Source: a virus
Length of the DNA: 36,595 nucleotides
Virus record (IMG/VR): IMGVR_UViG_3300037963_003409
Coordinates: 1-36,595 of that record
Reading direction: 5' to 3' (one strand)
Position 1 is the first letter of the stretch. Each line of letters starts with the position of its first letter. Below, in pieces: positions 29,752 to 36,044 of this stretch. The translations under genes and the position numbers were made by a program. Under the pieces are notes generated by a model. It saw nothing but the letters and a program-made list of their open reading frames with translations, did not search any database and was not told the origin of the DNA.

Positions 29752-29996
29752 ATCCGATGCCCCTTAAAAAGCCTACCTTTACGCTGAGACCAGCTAAGTT
29801 TGTGATAGCGTTGCCTGTCTTTAGGCTTGCTTCGTTTTTGCCAAAGTTTTTTGTTTTTGCGTCTGGGCGTGCACCTCTCAACCTCCTCACGCATTTTATC
29901 CGCAGTCGGGGTCAAGGGAAGTGGAGCGGGCGGCATGTTGTGACCAATTCCAGCAAGAGCCGCAGAAGCTGCCGCTGCAATAAGAAGCTTCCTCAT
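29748..29996 (-). CDS. Small exported basic protein (82 aa)
   Basis: An 82-residue protein with an N-terminal signal-like segment (MRKLLIAAAASAALAGIGHN) and then a very basic, proline-containing mature part. No lipobox. It may be periplasmic; role unknown. Both ends form ATGA overlaps. Confidence 0.65.
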   Translation of the reverse strand: MRKLLIAAAASAALAGIGHNMPPAPLPLTPTADKMREEVERCTPRRKNKKLWQKRSKPKDRQRYHKLSWSQRKGRLFKGHRI

Positions 29997-30310
29997 GTGT
30001 CGTCTCCGATGACTTCGTGGACGTGGATTGCCTCAAATCCATCTTTCTCCATTGCTTTTGCCATTTCCTCATCATCCGTCCAATTCGGACCAATCAGCCA
30101 CCATTCACGCGGCTCCTTGTGTTCCTTGGTTACGCGGAAGGCGACAACAGGAAAATCCCCACCCCAAGATACCGCACTTGCAGCCATTTCTGGAGTGTGA
30201 TCTTTTGCCCCTCCTACCGGCAAAACCGCAACCATGCTTTTAGGGTGAACAGGGCATTCGCCGCCGGTCCATGGGTGCCAAAATCCGTCATTGTAGTTTG
30301 TGTCTGTCAT
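29993..30310 (-). CDS. Hypothetical protein (105 aa)
   Basis: A 105-residue protein with FWHPWTGGECPVHPKS near the start and AFRVTKEHKEPREWWLIGPN further on. The first pattern (HPWxGGxxPV) occurs in small phage proteins of unknown role. Both ends overlap neighbours by ATGA. Confidence 0.7.
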   Translation of the reverse strand: MTDTNYNDGFWHPWTGGECPVHPKSMVAVLPVGGAKDHTPEMAASAVSWGGDFPVVAFRVTKEHKEPREWWLIGPNWTDDEEMAKAMEKDGFEAIHVHEVIGDDT

Positions 30311-30507
30311 GTGTTCTCTCCTTTTCCCAACTTGATACGCAGGCGCGCGGCTTCCCGAATTTTCTTCTTGCGGTCAGTCTCCAAGAAATCAATCAGCCTT
30401 TCGTTTTGCTTAATCTCATGTCGCAGCATTGCATTCGCGTGACTTAATTCAATAATGCGCGTCCGCAACACTGGTGTATCAAAAAAGCGCTTAATCGCTT
30501 CAATCAT
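30307..30507 (-). CDS. Coiled-coil small protein (66 aa)
   Basis: A 66-residue basic, helical protein (SHANAMLRHEIKQNERLIDF, then DRKKKIREAARLRIK). It is the first gene after the intrinsic terminator; an AAAAGGAGAG site and a CTGCGACA motif 66 bases upstream of the start precede it. No recognised function. Confidence 0.68.
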   Translation of the reverse strand: MIEAIKRFFDTPVLRTRIIELSHANAMLRHEIKQNERLIDFLETDRKKKIREAARLRIKLGKGENT

Positions 30508-30527
30508 AACATCTCTCCTTTTACCTT

Positions 30528-30573
30528 ACCCTACCACACCAGCACAGCAATTGCCTGTGGTGTGTTGTCGCAG
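30528..30573 (-). promoter_or_regulatory. Recurrent CTGCGACA motif after the terminator
   Basis: On the minus strand CTGCGACA (30566-30573 in plus coordinates) is followed by a CA-rich stretch and then GTGTGGTAGGGT, ending about 20 bases before the next start. Its position between an intrinsic terminator and the next start codon strongly suggests a promoter-associated element, though no ordinary -10 is seen. Confidence 0.5.
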
Positions 30574-30600
30574 GTGGGGGATTTGCTGAGAAAAGGCCAG

Positions 30601-30638
30601 GAAAGAAAAAGACCCCGCCGGAGAGAGCCAGCGAGGTC
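30601..30638 (-). terminator. Strong intrinsic terminator
   Basis: On the minus strand an 11-bp stem with two G-U pairs (30611-30638) around CTCTCT is followed by TTTTTC (30601-30610). It ends transcription of the 36267-30722 block. No gene lies in 30508-30721 apart from this and the motif. Confidence 0.82.
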
Positions 30639-30721
30639 AAGTGATCAACAGGGAAGTTGAAAGCGTGAGGCAGTAAATGAGTAGTCACGCAGTGTTATTA
30701 TCGCCGCGAGTGGCTTTGGCG

Positions 30722-31030
30722 TCAAGTGTTCTGTGTGTCTGGCGGGGTGTCTAGGGGCTTCCATGCGTCTGGAATACCAAAGATTGCGTTTCGGTGAGCG
30801 CACCACCATTCCCCATCTTCAGGGTCAAGGATGGCAATCCGATGCTCACCCAAGCATGAAACCAAAACAGGTTCATCCCTCGGCGCGTTCTCCATGTCTG
30901 TGCGCCATTCGTGGGCCTCTAGGGCGTCTGCTGCGTCTAGCAGGGCTGCGCCAATATCATCGTCATCAAGACCCTCTTGATAAATCTCTGCGCCAGACCG
31001 GCATCGTTTTATCAAATCCGCATTGCTCAC
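30722..31030 (-). CDS. DUF551-like phage protein (102 aa)
   Basis: A 102-residue acidic protein. The C-terminal part (WRTDMENAPRDEPVLVSCLG through AWKPLDTPP) is the DUF551-type pattern found in many phages. The N-terminus is a helical extension. The start is GTG, either at 31030 in a GTGA overlap with the MazG-like stop or one codon before. Function unknown. Confidence 0.7.
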   Translation of the reverse strand: MSNADLIKRCRSGAEIYQEGLDDDDIGAALLDAADALEAHEWRTDMENAPRDEPVLVSCLGEHRIAILDPEDGEWWCAHRNAIFGIPDAWKPLDTPPDTQNT

Positions 31031-31554
31031 CACTTCTTCCCCCCTGCTTGTGCGCGGTTCTCGCGCTTGTGGTCCGCTCTCTGGGCGTTGTATGCCCGCT
31101 TCTCTTCAATAATTTCCAGCAAAGGAATGCGCTTGTATTTGCAAAGAGTGATGATGCGGAATAACGCTACATCCATCCCCTTTACATAAACAGACCTCGC
31201 AACAATATCCAAACGCTCTAAGTCATTTCGCATCCTATCCCAAAACTGGCTCCAATACCCCGCACCATTACCATTTCGTGCTGCATCCTTAAAATTCAAA
31301 TTGATTTCACACGCCCCCGCCAGATCAAGAATGCGTATCGCAGCGTCAGCAAGCTCAACGTCCAGCATTTTGCGGTGTGGCAGGTGGTCGTCCATCAAGT
31401 CCTTGCGCGCGCCCTCTGCGCCCTCTGCAAGCTCTGTGACAATCAACATGCGGGCGGTGTTGTAGCGGTCTTTGCGGTTGGGCCATTCGTCCCACCATCC
31501 CGCATCAACGTTTGCCTGGTGAATGCTTTGCGCTAGTGCGTTCCAGTCAGTCAC
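31027..31554 (-). CDS. MazG-like nucleotide pyrophosphohydrolase
   Basis: A 175-residue, all-helical protein with the MazG/dUTPase-like motif: ELAE at residues 41-44 and ELAD at 67-70, four acidic residues that bind Mg2+. The intervening segment contains MDDHLPHRK, typical of phage forms. It probably hydrolyses a non-canonical nucleotide or (p)ppGpp-like substrate, though substrate choice cannot be read. It overlaps the GapR-like gene by 8 bases. Confidence 0.85.
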   Translation of the reverse strand: MTDWNALAQSIHQANVDAGWWDEWPNRKDRYNTARMLIVTELAEGAEGARKDLMDDHLPHRKMLDVELADAAIRILDLAGACEINLNFKDAARNGNGAGYWSQFWDRMRNDLERLDIVARSVYVKGMDVALFRIITLCKYKRIPLLEIIEEKRAYNAQRADHKRENRAQAGGKKW

Positions 31555-31783
31555 TTACCCGCTCCATAGCTGCCTTGTAAAGGTCTTTGACCGCCTCTTG
31601 CTCGGCCACGTCGTTGGGGTCTTTTTTGCGCTCGCGGATGATTTCCTTAATCACCTTTACGTCATAGCCACGCCCCTTGAGTTCAGAAAACCGCTCCTTG
31701 ATAAGCTCGGCTGTTTGCGCGCGCTCTGCCTCAAGCCCTTCAATAGCCTCAATGGCTGCTGTCAGTTCTGCACCGTTTGTCAT
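31547..31783 (-). CDS. gapR: GapR-like nucleoid-associated protein (DUF2312)
   Basis: A 78-residue protein with the GapR/DUF2312 layout: an N-terminal coiled coil (IEAIEGLEAERAQTAELIKE), then GRGYDVKVIKEIIRERKKDP and a C-terminal helix (LYKAAMERV). Caulobacter GapR forms tetramers that clamp overtwisted DNA ahead of forks and stimulate topoisomerases. A phage copy may support replication of its own DNA or reprogram the host chromosome (inference). The family is largely alphaproteobacterial. Confidence 0.87.
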   Translation of the reverse strand: MTNGAELTAAIEAIEGLEAERAQTAELIKERFSELKGRGYDVKVIKEIIRERKKDPNDVAEQEAVKDLYKAAMERVSD

Positions 31784-31796
31784 TTTTCTCTCTCCC

Positions 31797-32033
31797 TTAG
31801 TAAAATGCGCTAAGAATAGCTGCGGTAGTCAAAGCCGCGCCAGTTCCCGCAATTGCTGCATCCTGTGCCGCCTTGGCGCCACGAAACCCGCGCTCAACGC
31901 ATTGGGTGTATTCCGCGCTGCCCTTGGCATATCCGATTTGGTCACACTGCCCGTGCGCTTGCTGGATCATTTCCGCATCTGTGCAAGCTGCCAGGGTGGC
32001 CGCGCCGATGATTGCTGTGATTGTCTTATGCAT
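31797..32033 (-). CDS. Small lipoprotein (78 aa)
   Basis: A 78-residue protein with a signal peptide ending LAAC (Cys17), a lipobox. The mature part contains two further cysteines (GQCDQIGY, YTQCVERG), a pattern like small exported phage proteins with CDQIGYxxGS. The C-terminal region is hydrophobic. It may remain in the envelope and block superinfection, by inference. The start overlaps the preceding stop by 8 bases; an ATG at 32072 is less likely. Confidence 0.7.
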   Translation of the reverse strand: MHKTITAIIGAATLAACTDAEMIQQAHGQCDQIGYAKGSAEYTQCVERGFRGAKAAQDAAIAGTGAALTTAAILSAFY

Positions 32034-32601
32034 TGTCGTATTCCTCAACTTTCGCCTTGATGATTGCCGCACCCTCTGCGGTAAGAGTGATTGTGTTTCC
32101 GTCCTTGGTGATAAAACCTGCCTTCCTTGCCAGAGACACCGCTGGCGCTGCCGATGCTTCGGAAAAGCCCATTGCGACCATTTCCGCCTTCACCTCGTCA
32201 ATTGTAGAATGTTCGCCTTCGTCGCCGTATGGCGCAACAGCGCGGCGCACAGGTTCAAGCGTACCATTGCCCCAAGGCATTAGGCCGCGCAGCTTGTGAA
32301 AGTGAACCTCGTCTTGAAGCTCTTCGATCCGCGAATTGTCCTCCGGCGCGTCCTGCGATTGGCTTTCCTTGAGCGCCATCGCCTTTGCCATGTAGGGCGT
32401 GGACCCGCTCATGTCGTTGTTGTTTCGGTCTAGCACCATGTCAAACACGCTGCCCGCTGTGCTCTCATCCCATCCAAGCGTTTTGACGATGCTTGCGGGA
32501 ATATAGACCCCATGGCCCCCCTGCGTCATACCAAACGCAAAAGATGGCACATTGTCCTGTTGGCTGCGGCCAACCTTAGTGACTGTAACTTGATTGTTCA
32601 T
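32026..32601 (-). CDS. Hypothetical protein, possible DNA-binding (191 aa)
   Basis: A 191-residue protein. The first half has a strand-rich region (MTQGGHGVYIPASIVKTLGW, SVFDMVLDRN), loosely like small beta-domains of AbrB or cold-shock type. The last 60 residues (IDEVKAEMVAMGFSEASAAP, then ARKAGFITKDGNTITLT) fit a winged-helix-like domain. Confidence in binding DNA is low. A GAAAGGAAA site lies before the ATG at 32601. Confidence 0.6.
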   Translation of the reverse strand: MNNQVTVTKVGRSQQDNVPSFAFGMTQGGHGVYIPASIVKTLGWDESTAGSVFDMVLDRNNNDMSGSTPYMAKAMALKESQSQDAPEDNSRIEELQDEVHFHKLRGLMPWGNGTLEPVRRAVAPYGDEGEHSTIDEVKAEMVAMGFSEASAAPAVSLARKAGFITKDGNTITLTAEGAAIIKAKVEEYDNA

Positions 32602-32629
32602 GGCTTTCCTTTCGTGTGTTTATTTAATC

Positions 32630-32646
32630 TTAGCCCTGTCGGCTAA
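32630..32646 (-). other. Small hairpin before the 191-residue gene
   Basis: TTAGCC (32630-32635) pairs with GGCTAA (32641-32646) across a 5-base loop. On the minus strand it lies between the stop of the 39-residue gene and the ATG at 32601, followed by GATTAAATAA. It lacks a T-run and may affect mRNA stability. Confidence 0.35.
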
Positions 32647-32657
32647 AAGAGAATGCG

Positions 32658-32777
32658 TCAGCTTTGGAAGGTTTTTGTGTACTCCCTCTCCTGAAATAGA
32701 AACTTGTTTGTCTTTGTGTTGAACCACGCCCAGCCGTATCGGTAGGGGCGGCGGATGATGTGGGGAGGGTGGGTCAC
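32658..32777 (-). CDS. Small hypothetical protein (39 aa)
   Basis: A 39-residue protein, rich in aromatic and basic residues (RRPYRYGWAWFN, KTNKFLFQERE). The GTG start at 32777 overlaps the previous stop (GTGA). The composition is unlike random translation. Function unknown. Confidence 0.6.
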   Translation of the reverse strand: MTHPPHIIRRPYRYGWAWFNTKTNKFLFQEREYTKTFQS

Positions 32778-32956
32778 GCTTCAAACCCGTCATCAAAGCC
32801 AAGGCCAGACGCGGCGGATTCGCAGTCGTCAGCGATGCAATACCCATCGCATTCTGCGTTATCATAAAAATGCATCGCATCAGGGCAATTCTCACGAATG
32901 ACTTTTGCTGCAATGAAAAGCATTTCAGTTGCCCGTTCTAACTCTTTATTTTCCAT
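32774..32956 (-). CDS. Acidic cysteine-containing small protein (60 aa)
   Basis: A 60-residue acidic protein with a helical start (ELERATEMLFIAAKVIREN) and three cysteines in CDGYCIADDC, perhaps a metal site. The ATG at 32956 follows AAGGAGAGAG. The C-terminus overlaps the next gene by GTGA. The frame remains open upstream to 33064 but without a ribosome site. Confidence 0.68.
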   Translation of the reverse strand: MENKELERATEMLFIAAKVIRENCPDAMHFYDNAECDGYCIADDCESAASGLGFDDGFEA

Positions 32957-33261
32957 ATCTCTCTCCTTATGGGTTGGGCGCGTCCTGCGGCGAACCATAT
33001 CATTCGCCCTCACTTCTGGCGGGTGCAAGATCCGCGCCCATGTAGATAGCCCCAACCGGATCATCCGGCAGTTTCCCCAAACAACGCGACTTTATGAAAA
33101 AAGAAGCTGGGGCTATCCGCAAAGAAGCGGTGTCACCGGCCAGCTTGCCAGCCGGTAACTTTGGCTTAGATACTGATCACCTCCTTGGGGTTCTGTATCA
33201 TCGTGTTTCACTCACGTTGCCGTTATTGGCATGTTTAGATTAGCCCGATAGGCTGCTCGCC
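32957..33261 (-). other. Non-coding structured region with a 16S-tail match
   Basis: These 305 bases hold no convincing gene. Visible are an inverted repeat (GATAGCCCCA 33045-33054 with TGGGGCTATC 33108-33117) enclosing a CCGGAT/ATCCGG palindrome (33056-33068); a hairpin (33135-33156); AAAGAAGC repeated near 33099-33107 and 33120-33128; and GATCACCTCCTT (33175-33186), whose complement AAGGAGGTGATC is a full-length match to the anti-Shine-Dalgarno. No start codon follows that site at usable distance. It may encode a regulatory RNA. Confidence 0.5.
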
Positions 33262-33265
33262 TCAA
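33237..33265 (-). promoter_or_regulatory. Promoter-like sequence before the structured region
   Basis: On the minus strand TTGAGG and TAATCT are separated by 17 bases, giving a weak sigma-70-like pair. A transcript would begin near 33230 and run through the 16S-complement site and the hairpins. It overlaps the 3' end of the winged-helix gene. A CTGCGACA copy lies just upstream (33276-33283), inside that gene. Confidence 0.35.
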
Positions 33266-33708
33266 TGCGGCGAGGTGTCGCAGTCTGGTTTCATGTAGAT
33301 GTGAGATCCGCGCGGGCCGTTTTCGCGAATAAGAACGCCTTCCGCAATCAGCTTCTTGACGTACTTCAAAATATAAGACTTGCTGCCAGTAAAATTTGCG
33401 GTCAACTCGGAAAGGCTGGCGCTACCGTCTCCGATGTAATCCACAATATCGTCAAGCTTTCTTTTGACTTTCTGCTTGTGAGGGGTCAGGTGCTCCTCTG
33501 TACCTGTCTGTCTCGTCATCACCTCATGCACTTTGTATTTCTCCGCAAGCTGGGGGAACTTGAATGCGTTAGCCTCAAGGAATCGAATTTCCTCAAGGGT
33601 CAGCGCGCTCCCGTCAAGCGGCATGTGCGTGGCCTTGCGAACCTCAAACTCCTGGCCTGCGTATTTGTCGGGGTGTTGGGCGTTGGCTGTGAACTGTGAT
33701 TGCAACAA
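33262..33708 (-). CDS. Winged-helix protein, possible transcriptional regulator
   Basis: A 148-residue protein with a C-terminal winged-helix-like domain (KLDDIVDYIGDGSASLSEL, then YILKYVKKLIAEGVLIRE). The N-terminal half has a helix pair (LTLEEIRFLEANAFKFPQLA). The only plausible starts are TTG (33708 or 33705), preceded by AGGAGAG, so initiation is probably low-efficiency. It may regulate the blocks around it. Confidence 0.65.
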   Translation of the reverse strand: MLQSQFTANAQHPDKYAGQEFEVRKATHMPLDGSALTLEEIRFLEANAFKFPQLAEKYKVHEVMTRQTGTEEHLTPHKQKVKRKLDDIVDYIGDGSASLSELTANFTGSKSYILKYVKKLIAEGVLIRENGPRGSHIYMKPDCDTSPH

Positions 33709-33718
33709 TGGTTCTCTC

Positions 33719-34159
33719 CTATTTGTGTCGTTTTGCGTGGCACGTTGCGCAAAGCCAATCGACTTCTAAGGGCTTAGAGTAGTCCTCGTGGTGGCCGTGT
33801 ATTCGGCCTCCAGCGCCGCACTCTTGGCAGACGTCTGGCTTTTCCACATCACCGCGCTTAATGGCGCTTCCTAGCAAAACGTGCGCGGCCCTTTTTTCTG
33901 GGTTAGCCTCAAGCCACTTCTTGCGCGCCCTACCCATTGCGGCCTTTCCTGCATCGGTTTTTTGGTATCGCCTATGTCTTTGTTTTACCTTCGGGTCATT
34001 CTGGAACCTGTCAGCGTCGTATTTTCTGTAATACTCCGCGTTTTCCTTTCGGTTTTCCCGAACCTTTGCCTTGTGGCATTCCTTGCAGCGAGAAGTGACG
34101 CCCTTATAGAACTCCGACTTCTCGCTATCCGTTCCGCATATGTTGCATGTGTATGTCAT
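33719..34159 (-). CDS. HNH-type protein with two zinc sites
   Basis: A 146-residue protein. CNIC (residues 5-8) and CKEC form one zinc site; CQEC, HGHH and CATCH near the C-terminus form an HNH-like second (CQECGAGGRIHGHHEDYSKP). Such freestanding HNH proteins may be homing nucleases or phage DNA processing enzymes. The middle is basic and helical. The ATG at 34159 is chosen over 34180. Confidence 0.75.
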   Translation of the reverse strand: MTYTCNICGTDSEKSEFYKGVTSRCKECHKAKVRENRKENAEYYRKYDADRFQNDPKVKQRHRRYQKTDAGKAAMGRARKKWLEANPEKRAAHVLLGSAIKRGDVEKPDVCQECGAGGRIHGHHEDYSKPLEVDWLCATCHAKRHK

Positions 34160-34203
34160 ACAGCAAGCATACGCGCTCAAAATGGTATGTTCAAGATATT
34201 CCG

Positions 34204-34659
34204 TTAGAACGGTATTTCCGAGTCATCCCCAAGGTCGGCATTGTTTCCAGCATACTGCGACTGCCCATATCCCCCGCCTTGTTCGTAGCCACCGCCCTGC
34301 TGGCCTACGTCGCCGCCTGCGCTGTCAAGCATGGTCAGCACGCCGTCAAAGCCCTGAAGCACAACCTCTGTGCTGTAGCGGTCTTGCCCGCTCTGGTCCT
34401 GCCATTTGCGGGTTTGCAATTTGCCTTCGATGTAAACCTTGGAGCCTTTGCGCAGATACTGCTCTGCGATGCGCACAAGGTGTTCATTGAAAATCGCCAC
34501 CGATACCCATTCTGTGCGCTCTTTTCGCTCACCCGAACTCTTGTCCTTCCATTTCTCGGTGCAGGCAATTCGCAGATTGCAAACCTTGCCCCCATTCTGA
34601 AAGCTTCGAACCTCTGGGTCGCGCCCTAAGTGGCCAATGAACAGGCATTTATTCAACAT
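34204..34659 (-). CDS. ssb: Single-stranded DNA-binding protein
   Basis: A 151-residue protein with a typical OB-fold domain: [18 protein letters not shown] at the start, [20 protein letters not shown] near 50-69, and [20 protein letters not shown] near 76-95. A Gly/Gln-rich linker follows ([13 protein letters not shown]). The acidic tail DSEIPF is the interaction tip for host and phage partners. It likely works with the annealing and NinB proteins. Confidence 0.95.
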   Translation of the reverse strand: MLNKCLFIGHLGRDPEVRSFQNGGKVCNLRIACTEKWKDKSSGERKERTEWVSVAIFNEHLVRIAEQYLRKGSKVYIEGKLQTRKWQDQSGQDRYSTEVVLQGFDGVLTMLDSAGGDVGQQGGGYEQGGGYGQSQYAGNNADLGDDSEIPF

Positions 34660-34700
34660 CTCGTGTGTTCCTTGTGTTTGTGGTGTGGGGGTTAGGTGGA

Positions 34701-34892
34701 TTACTCCACCAAGTCCGCCTCTTCCTTGTAAAAGTCACCCAGATCAAGCCCTTTCGAACATTGGTGACACAGAGACGCATGTGGTGGGTTTTCATTCAAA
34801 GCCATATCAATTGCAGCGCCTTCGGTTTCCGCCTCAAACTCGCCAAGGCAAACTGATGCCGTCGCCAGTGAATAAATTCGATACTTCGGCAC
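34701..34892 (-). CDS. Small conserved phage protein (63 aa)
   Basis: A 63-residue acidic protein beginning [20 protein letters not shown], with [20 protein letters not shown]. This layout resembles small phage proteins of unknown function that begin with a beta hairpin. The stop overlaps a hairpin (GGTGGA/TCCACC, 34695-34710). The GTGTGTGGC and AAGGAGAGAG upstream serve as motif and ribosome site. Confidence 0.7.
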   Translation of the reverse strand: MPKYRIYSLATASVCLGEFEAETEGAAIDMALNENPPHASLCHQCSKGLDLGDFYKEEADLVE

Positions 34893-34914
34893 AATCTCTC
34901 TCCTTCGTGTGTGG

Positions 34915-34965
34915 CCCTATACTGGGCGGTTTGTGGTTGCTGGGGAATGCGGCAGGGTGTCGCGC
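34915..34965 (-). promoter_or_regulatory. Recurrent GCGACA motif before the 63-residue gene
   Basis: On the minus strand GCGCGACA begins at 34965, 73 bases before the start codon, and TATAGGG follows 36 bases later. A second GCGACA copy lies at 35011-35018. These belong to the group seen at 4568, 30573 and 36119. Confidence 0.4.
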
Positions 34966-34967
34966 CC

Positions 34968-35345
34968 CTATGTGTGTTGCGCCAGTGTGGCGTTGGGTGC
35001 TGGTCGCGTGTGTCGCGGTCCTGATTTGCAAAGCATAATCCTAACAGCCCCAATCGGTTTCTTAGCCTGTATCGCTCGCCGCATTTGGGCAATCTCTTGC
35101 GCATACTCAGGGTCTTTTTTAATGCGCTTTTTGACCTGAGAAATGCTGTGAATGACCGTTGTGTGATCTCGGTTGATATGTTCACCAATTAACGTGACGC
35201 TGCAATCCGTTAGCTCCCTTGCTAAAAAGGTGAACTCCTGTCTGGGGTAAACGAAGTCCCTCGTGCGCTTATATCCCTGCATTCGCGTAATGGATAAATC
35301 GCGAAACCTGCTAACCTCTGAAATGACGTCATCCAGCTTTATCAC
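34968..35345 (-). CDS. Stand-alone DnaA domain IV protein
   Basis: A 125-residue protein matching the DNA-binding C-terminal domain of DnaA: an initial helix, then TRDFVYPRQEFTFLARELTD, IGEHINRDHTTVIHSI (about 53-68) with RDHTT at 59-63 and a final helix. There is no AAA+ domain. It may bind DnaA boxes to redirect or block host initiation, or act with the adjacent replication-like protein. The GTG at 35345 overlaps the preceding stop; an upstream start at 35366 is possible. Confidence 0.85.
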   Translation of the reverse strand: MIKLDDVISEVSRFRDLSITRMQGYKRTRDFVYPRQEFTFLARELTDCSVTLIGEHINRDHTTVIHSISQVKKRIKKDPEYAQEIAQMRRAIQAKKPIGAVRIMLCKSGPRHTRPAPNATLAQHT

Positions 35346-35815
35346 AGCACTCCTACCTTTCTGCATTCGTCTTCTGTCACAAGGCCATCTGCAATGAGAG
35401 TGCGGGCCTTGGTGGGGGTTATGTTTGTGCAGAGAAAGCGCTTGCCCGACTTGATGTTTTTAGCTGCCATCTGGCGCGGATCGTATGCGGCCTTTTCCTG
35501 ACGGCGCTTCATCTTCTCAGCAATCACTTCCTCTTCATAGTGACCGCCGTTTAGAAACGTGGACACATGCAAGCCCAGCGCGCCGAAACGCTCCTCTGGC
35601 GTTAGCGTGTAGAACACGGGCGCGCGCTCTGCGGCTAGGGACTGCTCCTGCGGTGTGAGCTTGCGCCACGCCTTCTCTGCGTTCTTCTTGCTGCCCTTGG
35701 TTACGCCCTTGCTGGGGATGCTGGCCCAGAACTCTGCAAAGGTGGTGTCAGGCTCTTGCTGGTCTGGCATTGGCTGCCCACATGTTGGACATGTGCATTG
35801 AAAGAGGTCATTCAT
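35342..35815 (-). CDS. Replication-like protein with zinc ribbon
   Basis: A 157-residue protein with an N-terminal CTCPTCG ribbon (residues 7-13), then TFAEFWASIPSKGVTKGSKK and AWRKLTPQEQ near the middle, and LGLHVSTFLNGGHYEEE further on. The last pattern resembles the C-terminus of phage replication initiators or loaders (FxxFWxxYPxK...LHxxTWLNxxxW). It lies directly before the DnaA-like gene. It is short for an O-like protein, lacking the N-terminal DNA-binding part. The ATG at 35815 overlaps the previous gene by 8 bases. Confidence 0.72.
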   Translation of the reverse strand: MNDLFQCTCPTCGQPMPDQQEPDTTFAEFWASIPSKGVTKGSKKNAEKAWRKLTPQEQSLAAERAPVFYTLTPEERFGALGLHVSTFLNGGHYEEEVIAEKMKRRQEKAAYDPRQMAAKNIKSGKRFLCTNITPTKARTLIADGLVTEDECRKVGVL

Positions 35816-36044
35816 TTCCAAAGCACCACTTCTCTATGGATTCATCCCTCTCTGACACCATTTGCTTGTGGTAATCTTCGTCAAAAGCACTCATCAAAAA
35901 ATCATGCAAAAGCAAATTTTCGGAAATAGAATAACCGCTCTTCATGCTTTGCAACTTATCCAAAACGTGCCCTCTTGAAGATTTGGTGCCGTCATTGAAT
36001 GCTGCTGACACCGCCCACTGTGGAACAATTTGCAACTCACTCAC
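35808..36044 (-). CDS. Hypothetical protein (78 aa)
   Basis: A 78-residue acidic protein beginning MSELQIVPQWAVSAAFNDGT. The GTG start at 36044 has a strong AAGGAGAGAG site. No family recognised. It overlaps the neighbours by 8 bases on both sides and lies 75 bases downstream of a GCGACA motif copy. Confidence 0.68.
   Translation of the reverse strand: MSELQIVPQWAVSAAFNDGTKSSRGHVLDKLQSMKSGYSISENLLLHDFLMSAFDEDYHKQMVSERDESIEKWCFGNE

Noticed and set aside
33045-33117. tRNA-like or CRISPR-like structure
   Set aside because: There is no T-arm or anticodon arm consensus and no regularly spaced repeats with spacers; it is only an inverted repeat with an inner palindrome.
34695-34710. Hairpin GGTGGA/TCCACC as terminator before ssb
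   Set aside because: No T-run follows on the minus strand, and the stem contains the stop codon of the previous gene; termination is unlikely.
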